Assembly: GCA_013398295.1 (NCBI GenBank)
Contig: VZSF01008493.1
Coordinates: 868,882 to 932,881 of the forward strand
Source: Chionis minor
Lineage: Eukaryota > Chordata > Aves > Charadriiformes > Chionididae
Direction of reading: 5' to 3'
Length of the DNA: 64,000 bases
Shown: one piece after another, positions 37,586 to 49,600 of the stretch
How the letters are laid out: the number at the start of each line of letters is the position of its first letter
Numbering within the stretch: the stretch's first letter is position 1
Position numbers and translations under genes: made by a program
Notes under the pieces: model-generated
Told to the model about the DNA's origin: nothing
Database searches by the model: none
The model's input: only the letters and a program-made list of their open reading frames with translations

Positions 37586-37675
37586 ACAAGCACAGCAAAT
37601 ACGGAAATAATCTCCAGAGATGTTCTGCAGATACTTGGGCTTCCTCGGTCTGTGTCTTTTCCTTCCAACCCAAAG
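37586..37675 (+). CDS. GABRP: GABRP exon with start codon and signal peptide
   Basis: A 90-bp exon: 34 nt of 5'UTR, ATG at 37620, then [18 protein letters not shown] plus two bases. The acceptor is a strong polypyrimidine tract ending cacag, and the donor is a near-consensus AG/gtaagt. An in-frame TAA at 37608-37610 precedes the ATG, which has a purine at -3. The leftover AG joins G of the 39079 exon to give AGG, closing the frame. The distance from Met to the SLPGFENLT motif (35 residues here against 36 in recalled human pi) supports this exon. No other start-bearing exon nearby fits. Confidence 0.88.
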
Positions 37676-40600
37676 GTAAGTGAAGGGATTGTTTTGTTTT
37701 ATAGGGGGCATCTGAATTATGTTTCGTATAAATAACATAAGTCAAAAGGAAACTATGCTTCCAATTATCCAGCCTGTCCAGGGAAAGCCAGGTGCAGTAA
37801 GGGATATGGCATAGAAGAGGGCAACCTGCACAGGTCCCCAAAACACCGTCCTTGCATTAACAGTGCAACCTCTTGTTTCCTGTTCAGGACCAGAATAGTT
37901 TGCAGGTTTTGCTGGAAATAGAAACCCCCCACAGGACTCCCGGCTGTGCTATTACCATCCTTGGACCTACAAGTCCTAAATTTCTTATCTTTGTACTGTG
38001 CACTAACTGGTTCGTTTCTGCAGTAAGGTCTTTTTTGGTTTAAAACCCGCGGCAAATCTGCAAGGACTACTACCCCAGCCTTAAAGGGAACAGAAGAAGA
38101 AAAAATTCATCAGAGCTTTGAGTAACCATCTTGACGAGTTTCTTACTGCACAGGCCAGTGGTCCTGAGACTCTGGGGAGAGGCAGAGGCACTGCCTTCCA
38201 CCTCCTTCAGCCCTTCACTGACAAAACTCTTAACATAAGACAAACTCTTAAAGCAAAGACAAACTCAACAATCCACTCAATTGCGTTTTCATCAAGTGAG
38301 CACAGGTGCTGTAAAACTTTTAGAGTCCAAAAGCCCCGTCCCTCTGTCTGTCTGTGTGCTGGTACAGATCTGTGAGCCTCAAAATGTTAGGTACGAGCTT
38401 TCTAGTCCACCCACAAAACATTAATTTTTGATATTGTGTTTTTGAGTTGCACCCTCTGCATGCGCAGCAGCGTGGAGCGGTGCAGCCCGCAAAGCGTTGC
38501 TGGTGTCTGTGAAGCGCTCAGTCCTTTACCTTTCCCCTCCCGCTGTACCCAGAGGTTTTACTCCTGAGAGCAGCCGTAGGGACGCTGCCTGCCAGCGACC
38601 TGTGAGGATGAAAGCTGCCTGGGGGACTAGTGGCAAGGGAGGAGGAGGTTTGGTAAGATTTGTCTCGGGCTGTCACCAGCAGGAGGAAAAAAAGAAACGT
38701 ATGCTGCTTTTAGAGACTGTATGAGGAGGAGTGGGAAGAGGAAGATTGTGGGTTATTATTGAGACTTGTTAAATATATAGACCCTGCCTGATTTGTCTGG
38801 GACATTTTAAGAATGTCCTTAAGCAACTGTGTGTGCAAACCTGTAGCTATCAGCTGAGGTAATCTGTCATTTTCCCGCATCTTCAAGGTGCCAATTCTTC
38901 AGCCAAGATAAGCGATGTGAGCAAGTGCTTGTGATTTCAATGAGCTGCGTATTTTTAATAACCATTTCCTGTAGTGTTTTTGCTTGTTTGAGCACTTGCT
39001 GGAAACACAGCTGCAGCTGCACTCCAGATGTGCCCAGCACGCCCGGCCACATGTAACCGTACGCATTTGTGTCCCCAGGAGGTGCTCCCTGGGTCACGCA
39101 TCCAACTTGCGCGGCAGCGACACAACATCCCTGCCTGGATTTGAGAACCTCACCATGGGATACAACAAATACCTCAGGCCCTACTTCGGTGGTATGTCGG
39201 CTCCGTGCATTTGACTGTTTGATGAACAGTCTGTAAGGCTCGTGGGGAGGGGACAGCGTGCTTTACGCTTACCTTGGGGTGTCCCAGCCCTTTTGGTGGT
39301 GTTCCTTTTGAACTGGCAAGTAGCCAAAGCTGCCCTCCTTTCTGTACATCCATTATTGTCTTGAATAGAGTGTGCGTGCACATGTGGGGCATGAGAGCAC
39401 GTCATCTATGAGGTTAGGAACGAGGAATTATAAACTCCAATACCTCTATAGAAGACCTGACAGTAACTAAACTCTGCTCTAATGGTACGTGCTTCTGTTC
39501 AGAATCTGACCCTTGTGATTGTCTGCTTTGTTTTTGGTTTTGCATATCTATTTAGTAGATTGTGGCTGTAGAGGAATAAAGTCATTTTCCTTGCCAGAAA
39601 TACTGACTTCAGATGCATGCTTTCGCTTTGTACTGAGATGCAAACTAAACCGCTTTAAACCCTTGTGCAACTCTAGGGAGTAGGGAGCACCTGAAGGACG
39701 TTTGGGTATTTAGGAACTTACCTGTGGCTATTGTCCAGTTTGGGTGTCAGGTCTCCCACCTTCCAGGTGAGCGCTGTAGCCACTCAAGTGGAAAGGGCTT
39801 CTCAGAATGACATTCAGCACCTGGAAAACATCGATGAAAGTTTAAAAAACAGCTATGAAAACTTCTATCGATTTTCCTTTCTGCCTGAACCCATTAATGA
39901 AACTATGATCAACAGAAAAATTCCTCATCAGCTTTCACCAGGACTTGGATGTTTCCCATTGTAGCTCCTGCAGACTGGCCTTCTGCTTCTGACAGCTTTG
40001 GGCTTCTTCCTTTTCCTGATCACGGTGATAAATTTCTGTGACAATACAGAATTTACCAGCTTGTTATGCCTAGAATGTCTGATCTCATGAAGGAATAGAA
40101 AAGCTCTTGTCACATCAGTGAACAGATGCTTCCAAGTTGTGTAACGGAGATCAACTGCATCTACGCCAGCCACCGCCTACCAGAGCCATAAATGTTAAAC
40201 AAAAATGGTCAGGACTCTGCTTTGTCCTCCTCCAGGAGCCCTGAGTCCTCACACATCTACCCTGTGGTCATTAATTTGAGTGGGCTTCAAGTGCCTAAAT
40301 ATCTAAAGACAAGATGGAGGACATGAACAGTAGCTACTTTAAAAAAAAAAAAAAAAAAAACGTATTTTGCAACTGAAATGTATTTCAGATTTTTGAACTG
40401 TTTAAAACAAATAAGCGAAGAAACCCCAACAAAACCAAAACCACCTGGAAGGAGATTTAGAAACCTGTCTCTCAGATCTTCCTAAATGTGATCTAGAGTG
40501 ATGAAAAGGTATTTCAGCAAGTCCCACAAGGAAAGGTGTTGCCATGTTGTCACCTAGGGAAAGAGCTCTGTCTTGGAAAGTGCCCAGCCCTACTCGGACC

Positions 40601-43600
40601 CCCAAATTCAGCTGGGGATTAGACAAAACAGGCACAGCCCAAGGGCAGGTTTGTGTCTTCTCGCTGCCAAACCACCACCCTCTTCAGAGGCAGCCCTTTA
40701 CTCCACCGCAGGACCTGGCCAGCCTGCTCTAGCCCCCGGCTTTGGAATTTCCTGGGGAGGAGCTGCCCTCTGGTGGATTTTAAGAGTTAGTGTTAGAAAA
40801 TGGGGGACTACCAAGATTCAGGCCTTGAGTGCTGAAAGTTTGCTTGTAAATACAGCACTAATAAAAGTAAATAAAAAGAAGCAGAGACTGTTGCACTTCT
40901 GGTTGTAAGGCAGTGCGTGGTCTCAGGAATCACGGAATGTCTCTGCCTCTTAGCTTTTCCTCGCTGAGAAACAGGGATGCTGATCACTACCTGCTCCTGG
41001 AGAGCCCTCCGAGCGCTGCGTGTGAGAACGACTTTGTACAAAGTTTACTGTTCTCGCCAGCGCGTGGGCGTTGTGTACTGGATAACCCGGGATAAACTGG
41101 CCCTGCCCTGCCCTGCCCATCGGCAAATGCCACCGAAATGCCGCTCACCTAAACTGCTCATCTTCATAGCTAGCGCTGCTACCATCACCACATGCAGACC
41201 TCCAGCTCCCGAACAGTGACAGCTTTATTTTGGATCAGGATGTCATTTATGAGTGTAACGCTCTGAAACGGTGTCTAACCCTTTGGGCTTCTGGGTTGCA
41301 GAGGCGGCATGTGACGCCGTGAGCAGAGCCCACACTGCACAGCATCCGGGCGGTTTTATTGTGCCTTTCACTCGTCCCTTCTCGCTGCTTAAGCTTTTCT
41401 TTCCCTCCACAGGAGAACCTGTTCAAATTGCAATGAGTCTGGACATTGCAAGTATTTCTAGTATATCCGAGAGCGACATGGTAAGTGAAAGATTTTTATT
41501 TTACAAGAGAAAAGGAGTAGGATCTGCCTGAGAGACTTGTCGTGTGTTCCTTTGTGTCGTAGTCAAGCTGCTTTGCTTTTCTGTATCCGTTGACCACTTT
41601 CAGAGGGGTGACAAGAACAGGGCTCCTTTTTCCGACTGCAGACTATGTAGATACTATAGTACTGTGGGCTTGTCAGTAAATAGAGATGGCTCCAAAGGTC
41701 CCACTGGTCAAAAACTCAGCACCTCCTGGAAATCAGGCCCCTTTCAAATAGAAAGAAAATCGATCCTGTATGGCATTTCCTCTCTCTTACCTTTCCTCCA
41801 TGTAGGAGTCCTCTGTGGTAGGCAGGGGGGCCTCTGTTGGACGTACTGGTGCTGACTGAGGACACAGACATGGTTTCTTCTCAAGGAGGAGAAGTGAGGT
41901 TTTGAGCTGTGACGCAGTCTGAAGCTCAAAGAACTGGTCACCCCAAAAACCAAAAATAATAACAATTTTCAAACATACAGAGAATATCTTCCCTCTGCTA
42001 AGAAGTCTGGTTCCTTCTGTTTCTGCTAACAGCTGGATTTCAAACACTGATTGCTGAAAATTCCTGTTTCAGGTTGACGAAAACTATGGGCAACTGGGGT
42101 AAAATCAGCAATTAGTTTCAATCCAAACAGTCCGAAGTTCAGTCAGGAACAATTTCAACACCTAATTTCAGCATTTTCAAGAACAACGCTAACTTTTTTG
42201 TTTTCCTCTCCCCCCAACAAACTAAACAAGTTCGCTAAATAAAATACAGTTAAGTTTGATAAAGCTATTCATTTTGGGGAAGTGGCAGAAGCAAAAAAAT
42301 CATTTATTCACATAACTCTAACTTAATTAAAGGGCTCTGTAAAATAGCTTCTGTTCTTGAGTTTTTCTTCTTGATGGTCCATCTAAATTGCCCTGATGAC
42401 CTGGAAAACATGGCAGTGGCTTACTTTGTGCCTTGATAAAAGCTGGAAGGCAACCAGGATTCTTCACTCGTGTCACTTTGTAATTCACTGTGTTGAAAGC
42501 CGTAACTGTATTATTTGATGGGGTTTTTTCCTCTCTCACGGGCTGAGAGTAAAATGTTAAAAGTTGCAAAAGTGAAATGCTACCTGATATTTACTTAGAC
42601 CTTTTCTCTTAAATTTTACAAATTTCTCTATAATTTTACAAATTATAAATCGAATGAGACAGAACTGCTTCATCCTCCACAGACAGGCAGCCTATATGTG
42701 GTAAAACATAGTGACTTCACACTGTGAACACAACCGCCAGGATCAGTCTGTCTGTGACAGAGATGTTTTGAAAATAAAAGGCATTAATCATTGCAATTAC
42801 TTCATCAATAAGGAAGGAAGTGAAATAGTTCAACAGTGCTCTGTGTCTGTCCGGCAGGCTCAGTAAAGAGCCGAGTACTGCTTATGCTTTTATGCCAGGG
42901 CACTGTGAAAACACTCCAGTCGCTGCAGGTAGATTTTGGCAGGCTAAACTCAAATTAAGCCTAGCGTCCTTACATTCAAAAATCCTATTGAAAAACATGC
43001 TAAAAGTTTTGGTTTTTTCATTTGTTTGGGGCTTTTTTAAAGACCTCGGTGAAAAAAACAGGTTACATTTGCCTACCTTTTTTCTCCAAAGTGCCGACGT
43101 CTCTTTCGTGATCGTGTTTATAATATGTGTATAATTTTCCAACTGCAGACAATGACTGATTTTTAATGTCAGTGACTTGCCGAGTGGCCTCAAGTGCGCA
43201 CTTCCATGTTTTCTCACCTGCAAAATGGACACAAAAATACCAATTACAATAACTACTCATTAAAAAAAAGTACTACGAGTATAATCTTTAGTCCTCAAGC
43301 ACTACACTTCAGAGTGTAATATAGTAAATAAAGCTGTGATGCAAATTGATCAGATTTACTGTGTGCATTTGAAGCTGAGTTTCGATAGATGAAAGCAATG
43401 TGTGTTCTGCCTCTTGTCGCAGAGGGCATACGCAGAGTTATGCTGTGTGGTGTTCTGGACACGCGTCCTCACAGGTTTTCCTCTCTTTCCCAGGATTACA
43501 CAGCTACTATATATTTGCGGCAGCGCTGGACAGACCCCCGTTTGGTCTTTCACGGCAACAAGAGCTTCACGCTAGATGCCCGCCTAGTGGAATTGCTCTG

Positions 43601-46600
43601 GGTGCCAGACACCTACATTGTAGAGTCAAAAAAGTCCTTCCTGCACGACGTCACCGTAGGAAACCGCCTCATACGGCTGTTCTCTAATGGCACTATCTTG
43701 TATGCCTTAAGGTAGATCAACCTTTGGCTTTGTTGATAACATAGAATAGATTTCCAGAATTATGGAAATCCATAAGGTTTAAAGAATAGGTTTGGAATAG
43801 ATTTCCAGAATTATGCTGGACAGCAGATACCAACTGTCAAGGGTAATGAGTTTGGGGTCAACAAGCTAACTATGACCATACTTTTCCGATCCATTGCCTC
43901 CTGTTCTGGCCACCTGGAAATGCCAGTCAAGGATCAGGATTGCCCATTATGGTACGCGTTCCGTCCTGAGCACAGTGCCTGCTCGGAAAACTCGTGAGTT
44001 TAGGTGTCACCCAAAACAAACTGGGTAGAGCCAGATGGAGGAGGAATGGAGGGAGGATATCATAACAGTAAAAGTTTAACAGATAGTGGGGAAACTATAT
44101 GCTTATCCAGTACCATGTAGCCACGATTTCTGTTTTTTAGCAAAAAGCACATTTGTACATGTACTGCAGAAACATGCGCTGTAATTGTGCTAGCATTTCA
44201 TGCAGTGTTCTCTCTTCTCAGCTCCCAGTTATCGTGTCCCAGTTACCGTAACTGCAAAGTAAAGCTCTACAAGCTATATCACTCCCCCACCACATGAGAG
44301 TGAGCCAGAGCACATGCGCAGTTAGTTACTGTGCCTCAGGTGACAAGTCGCAACTTCCTAAGATGTGCAAACTGTAGTCCTGGAAAACATGTGAATCTAC
44401 ACTAAATCTCCCACCACAGCAAAGCAGAATTCCTCCTTCAGTTACTTTTTCATCAGCGTGGTTGCAGAGAGTGTTTCTTCTTAAGGGAGAGGGTTCTCTC
44501 TGATTATATCAGTCTGTTCATTTCCTATGTCAAAATTATCTAAAATGACAGAGCAGAGTCTTTGCTGTCTAGTTTGTGATGAAAACCAGAGATATTTCAT
44601 TACAGGCTTTTACTGCAACTTTTGGAGTTCTTTCTCTTCCTACAGAATCACTACAACTGTTGCTTGTAACATGGACCTGTCAAAATATCCCATGGACACG
44701 CAAACATGCAGACTGCAGCTAGAGAGCTGTAAGTATAACATTCTAGAAAAAACTGGCGTGACTTTAAGTTTGTTTATTCATGTGTAACTGTGCCTTTTGA
44801 ATGTTTGGATTCATCACGAGCTTTCTGGAGTAGACTTTTTACTGCTGCAAATACAATGTCCAAAAGAAAACAACTTTGCTTCATCATTCTGCAAATGCTT
44901 GTGTTGTAATCCGCGGTTTAGAGGATTCCTGTCACTGTGCAATTTATAAAAAGAGTGGTAATATATCATATTTTTATTAAAGAGCAGATAGTTCAATTTT
45001 GTGCAGAAAGGAGGAAGTAGTAACAGCTGGTTTTCCAAATTGGTCGCTTTTGCACAAATAGCTTCTTCAAAGCTAACTTGTGGGGTAAGTGCAGGGGATG
45101 AATTACAGCAAGGAGCAACTTTGCACATTTTTAGGTATCTACCACCTGTTGCACCTCCCAAACCTCCACTGTAACGAGACAGGGTGAGGGGTGGTTCTTG
45201 CTACAGTATGGGTTGAACGTGCCCCTCTAACTCATGAACTGAAACCAAGGCCGAACCCAGAGGTGTGGTACACGCTTCTCCATGAGGGATGGGACCCTCG
45301 AGTCTCAGCCTTGGAAAATGACTAATCAGTGAGATCTGCTCTTAATTAAATTAAAAAGCTCATCCATGGTAAAGGTGGCTGGGAAAGACTCCAGGAAAGT
45401 TTAGGACGTTACAGGGCTTTTACACGCAGAAGCTCAGCAAGAGCAGCGGTGCTGCTCCGTGCGTGTGAAGCTCGGCAACAGGCAAGCAGCCATCTCCCAC
45501 CGTACGGCCCAAAAAGGAACATCTGAAATCTCAGTACTGAAAAGACCAGGTTTTAACTTCTGGGGTTGCAGCATGAAGCACCTATGGAAGCACATATTAT
45601 ATTCACATTAAAATCATATTAGTTCACCACGGTTAACTTTATTACAAAGAGTAGCTTCTGAAATAATAATGATTGGCCTCTTCTGCTAAAGCACAGCTTG
45701 TTTGGGCCTGCTTTAAAAGTGATTGGGTCCTACATCATGCTCAGTTGCTGTATAATTCCAATGAAATTACATGCACATTGCCCACTGGAGATTTCATTAG
45801 GATAAGTGCCCAGAAATAATGCTATTTAAATATAAGCCAGATGAATTAACAACAATCTATCATTTATTATAAAATCTTCCTGAGTAACCACAATTTATAA
45901 AACTGCTTAGAAACTTCGAAAAGTCACATGCTAGGGATTCTACGCAGGGATTCATACCCTGGACAACTAATTTAGGAGTTCATCACGCGCAAGCTCTGGT
46001 AATTTGCGTCTAATAAGAAAACACAATTAGATAAAACTAGAGCGGCAACTGCATCTTATTCCTTCTACCGGGATGAACAGGTTATTATCAGAATCAAAGC
46101 ATCCCTACTCATTTTCTGAAAGAAGGGCACTTAATAAAAGACTCAATTTAGTGAGATTGATGGGCTTGTTTCCTAAATTAAGTGAAAGTTTTGAAGTGAG
46201 TGGCAGGCTGGTGGCTCAGTACAAGCTTTATCCCTCAGTCCAACTTGAGGACGTGTAACACCGTCATTTACATTCCTGGAGGCGATTACTCAGCTGGCAT
46301 ATATGGAGTTTACCAGTAACTGCTTGAATGGTTGATCTCACCTGTCCCACTGTTTTGAGGCAGAAATTCAGTGTTATGCACTGTCGGATGCATTTATTTG
46401 CCCTCAGTAACTTTAAAGCCTTTGGGGACAAGAGAAATGATTTGTAGAGAAGCTGCTTTTGTCAGCAAGTTTTCCAGACAATGCATATGCAGGCAGAAGA
46501 GCCCAGTTCATAACTGCAGAACAGTCTCAGCTCCAAGCTCTTGACTAACTGAAAATGCCTTTTCTGGTATTTTTAAGCACTCTGAATAGACAGTTCAGTG

Positions 46601-49600
46601 AAATGTGCTTTTGCTACCTGGTAAGGGGCTCAATGGGATCCGATTATCGTCTTTTAACCACTGCATTTCTCTTGCTCTCCCCTAATGACTGAAGAGTCCA
46701 TGTTCAAGGGTTTGATCACTGCAGTAGTTTTGTCCTGTTGCACATAATCAAACTGCGGACGACAGGAATATACTGCCTCTTAAAAACACTGAAATATTTT
46801 AAAATAGAAATACCCCACGTAAATGATATAAACAGGTTCTCATCAGCCTTGCGTGCTGTGCAGCATTCATAGTGTTGCGTGTTCCTACTGAACGCTGAAC
46901 CAGCAGACTGACAGCACAGCAACAAAAGAACATCCACTGTCCACCCATAGTCTGACACAGTGAAGAGGGGCTTTGTCCAGCCTACGATGTTTATGTTTAT
47001 CATATTTATGTTTCCACCCAGGAGACAGGGACAGGCAATAGCTGGGCTTTGACTGGCTACAGTAATACGGATCTTTACGTTCTCCTTAGGGGGATACGAT
47101 GAAAATGATGTCATCTTCACATGGCTGAGAGGAAACGACTCTGTCCATGGCATAGAGAAGCTGCGTCTCTCTCAGTACACCGTGGAGCGGTACTATACCC
47201 TGATCTCGAAGTCACAGCAGGAAACAGGTAAATCGGTGTAAGAGAAAAGCTCTCAAGTATTTCCCCTCCCACCTCCCTTCCCTTCTGTGGGACAGCATCT
47301 TTTGACTCAAGCCTGAACTGGTGAAGCCTTTAGCAAATCTTAATCTCACAAAAAGAGACAGACAGAAAGATGGTGAAGTGCAATTAATTGCAATCAGGAT
47401 ATTATCTGAGATAGAAATACACAGAAAGATGATGGTTTTAACAAACTGTAAGATCCCTTCATACATCATAATTCAATGTCTTTTTCGTTATCAGTGTAAA
47501 TCATCTTCTCTGCAATCACGGACACTACGAAAGGGGGCAAAACTTCCTTAGAATGACCAGGTTTTAAAAATAACAATGTTTTGTTGTTTACTGTAGCATA
47601 CACAACCCACCAACAACATGGGGCTTGTTTCTATGTTTCAAAGGGAACTATTGTTTAAACAGCAGAAATATCTTCTGAAAATACTAGCAATCCAGCCCCA
47701 GAACCCTTATGTCAGTATTATGGCAAATTGCTTTTTAAAAAAAATGACTGAATTTTTTTGAGCACAGAAAGACACAGTTCTCAAAGATCACAAATTACTG
47801 ATGACTACAGGGGGTCTAATTCCTTGCAATGATAAGACATGGGGCTGCTTTAAGACGCGAGCCACAGCCTGCTGAAATCGAGAGAAAGATCTTTTGTTTA
47901 TTTCTCAGCCATCAGATAAAACTGAACTTGGCAATGCCCCTTAAAAGAGGTTACTGGAAAAAATGTGCTGTGCTGAGTATGAGAGCGTAGAGGAAAGCAT
48001 CAGCCCTTCTCTGCTGAGTTAAGACACTGGTATGAAATGTTTCCACTGTGGATTAAGTTCAGGAGCCCCCTGCAAGCCACAGGATTTAGATGTGTCTTTC
48101 CCAGCAGTGTGGTGTGTATGTGCCCTCTGGTGTAGGCTATGTCAGATGTAAGGTCTCTGTAAGAAGTCAGGCTTGAGTGAGTAACGCATCTCCCACCACT
48201 TCACTGCAGCTCTGCTGAGCTACATCCGCTGAAGGGCTGGGCTCTCCCAATTTCTGTTCAAGAGTCCTCGGGAATCTCACGTTCCCTGTAGTTTCTTTCT
48301 TTCGTTAACAGGGAGTTACGCACGACTGATATTGCAGTTTGAGCTGAGAAGGAACATCCTTTACTTCATTTTGGAGACTTACGTGCCCTCCACTCTGCTC
48401 GTCATGTTGTCCTGGGTTTCTTTTTGGATCACGTTGGATTCAGTGCCTGCAAGAACCTGCATTGGTGAGTTACTGCCTCAGGAAGGGTTGAAGGCTGAGG
48501 GCTGGAGACCTCTGAAGGCTGAGCAGACGGTAGTTTTCTTGAGCTCTCTGCTCAGTGATAAATGGTCTGCTCACATTCCGCTTTTACCTGCGGCAGAGCT
48601 GGGTGAGCAGTATACAGCGTGGAAGACGCTGCGGCTGGCACCACTGCCCACCTGCAGAGCTGTGTACGGCCAAGGCTCCCAGCAGATGCATGGCAGAGAG
48701 CAGAGGACAGAGCACACGTTCTTTGTTATGTGCTTTGGACAGGGCAGGGAGAGGGGGATTTTACTTTTTTTACTGAAAGCAAGAAAAATAAAAGAGCCAA
48801 GTGCCTTTTAAAGCCAGGTTCTCAAAGGCAGGGAGAGTCTGCGCAAAGATAATAGCTAGTGCTACAAAAGCATCTCAGTTGATGGATGATTTGGGTTTGG
48901 TAAGAAGTGATGTGCTCTAATCTAGTTAGCAACAGTGACAACGTGCAGAAGGATAGGCCCAGCCTTTTCCACAGTGTCCACAAGAGAAGGTCTTTCCTTT
49001 TCTGCTTTCCAAGGAGTCACAACGGTGCTTTCCATGACAACTCTGATGATCGGCTCGCGAAGTTCCCTTTCAAAAACTAACTGTTTCATTAAGGCTATTG
49101 ACGTTTATCTTGGCATCTGCTTCAGCTTCATCTTTGGTGCCCTTGTGGAATATGCAGTGGCTCACTACAGCTCATCACAAAAGTGTGCAGCTAAAACACC
49201 TCAAGAGGTAAAGCCTGATCTACCTTAATAGTTATCTCAGATCGACAATAATTAGTCTTCCATTAACTGAATAAGACAAATGGTCTTTCTGTTATGGATA
49301 CAGTAACAATTGCTTCTCCTCGTTGTCACTAAATCTCAATTTTTGTGTGCAACAAATGCATGAATACCACTAGGCCCCGGGTTCTCTGTCACTTGCACAC
49401 CAGCCGGAGAAGCAGCAGCCTTAGCCGACAGTCGTTCAAACTTGCAGGACCACGTTCAGGAAGGCATGCTGGCTACCGCTAGAATCGGGTCTGTGGCCCT
49501 CAGCTGAGCTCGCATGACAGCGTGAAACACCTCTGCTCCTTCCAAAATGCAGCCAAAGAAGAGCCAGTGTAACACACCTCTTTGCTCTTCTATGGAGTAA

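Larger units (their letters stand above)
39192..41412 (+). other. GABRP: GABRP intron (2221 bp)
   Basis: GT-AG intron. It contains a tRNA-like inverted segment near 39737-39800, an A20 run at 40341-40360, a probable MIR relic at 40921-40995 and a short CCCTG repeat (41101-41118). A 77-codon frame at 39731-39964 has no recognised homologue. Confidence 0.8.

Noticed and set aside
39731..39964. 77-codon frame in a GABRP intron, followed 370 bp later by an A20 run, as a possible retrocopy
   Set aside because: No poly(A) signal before the A run, no target-site duplication visible and no recognisable parent protein.
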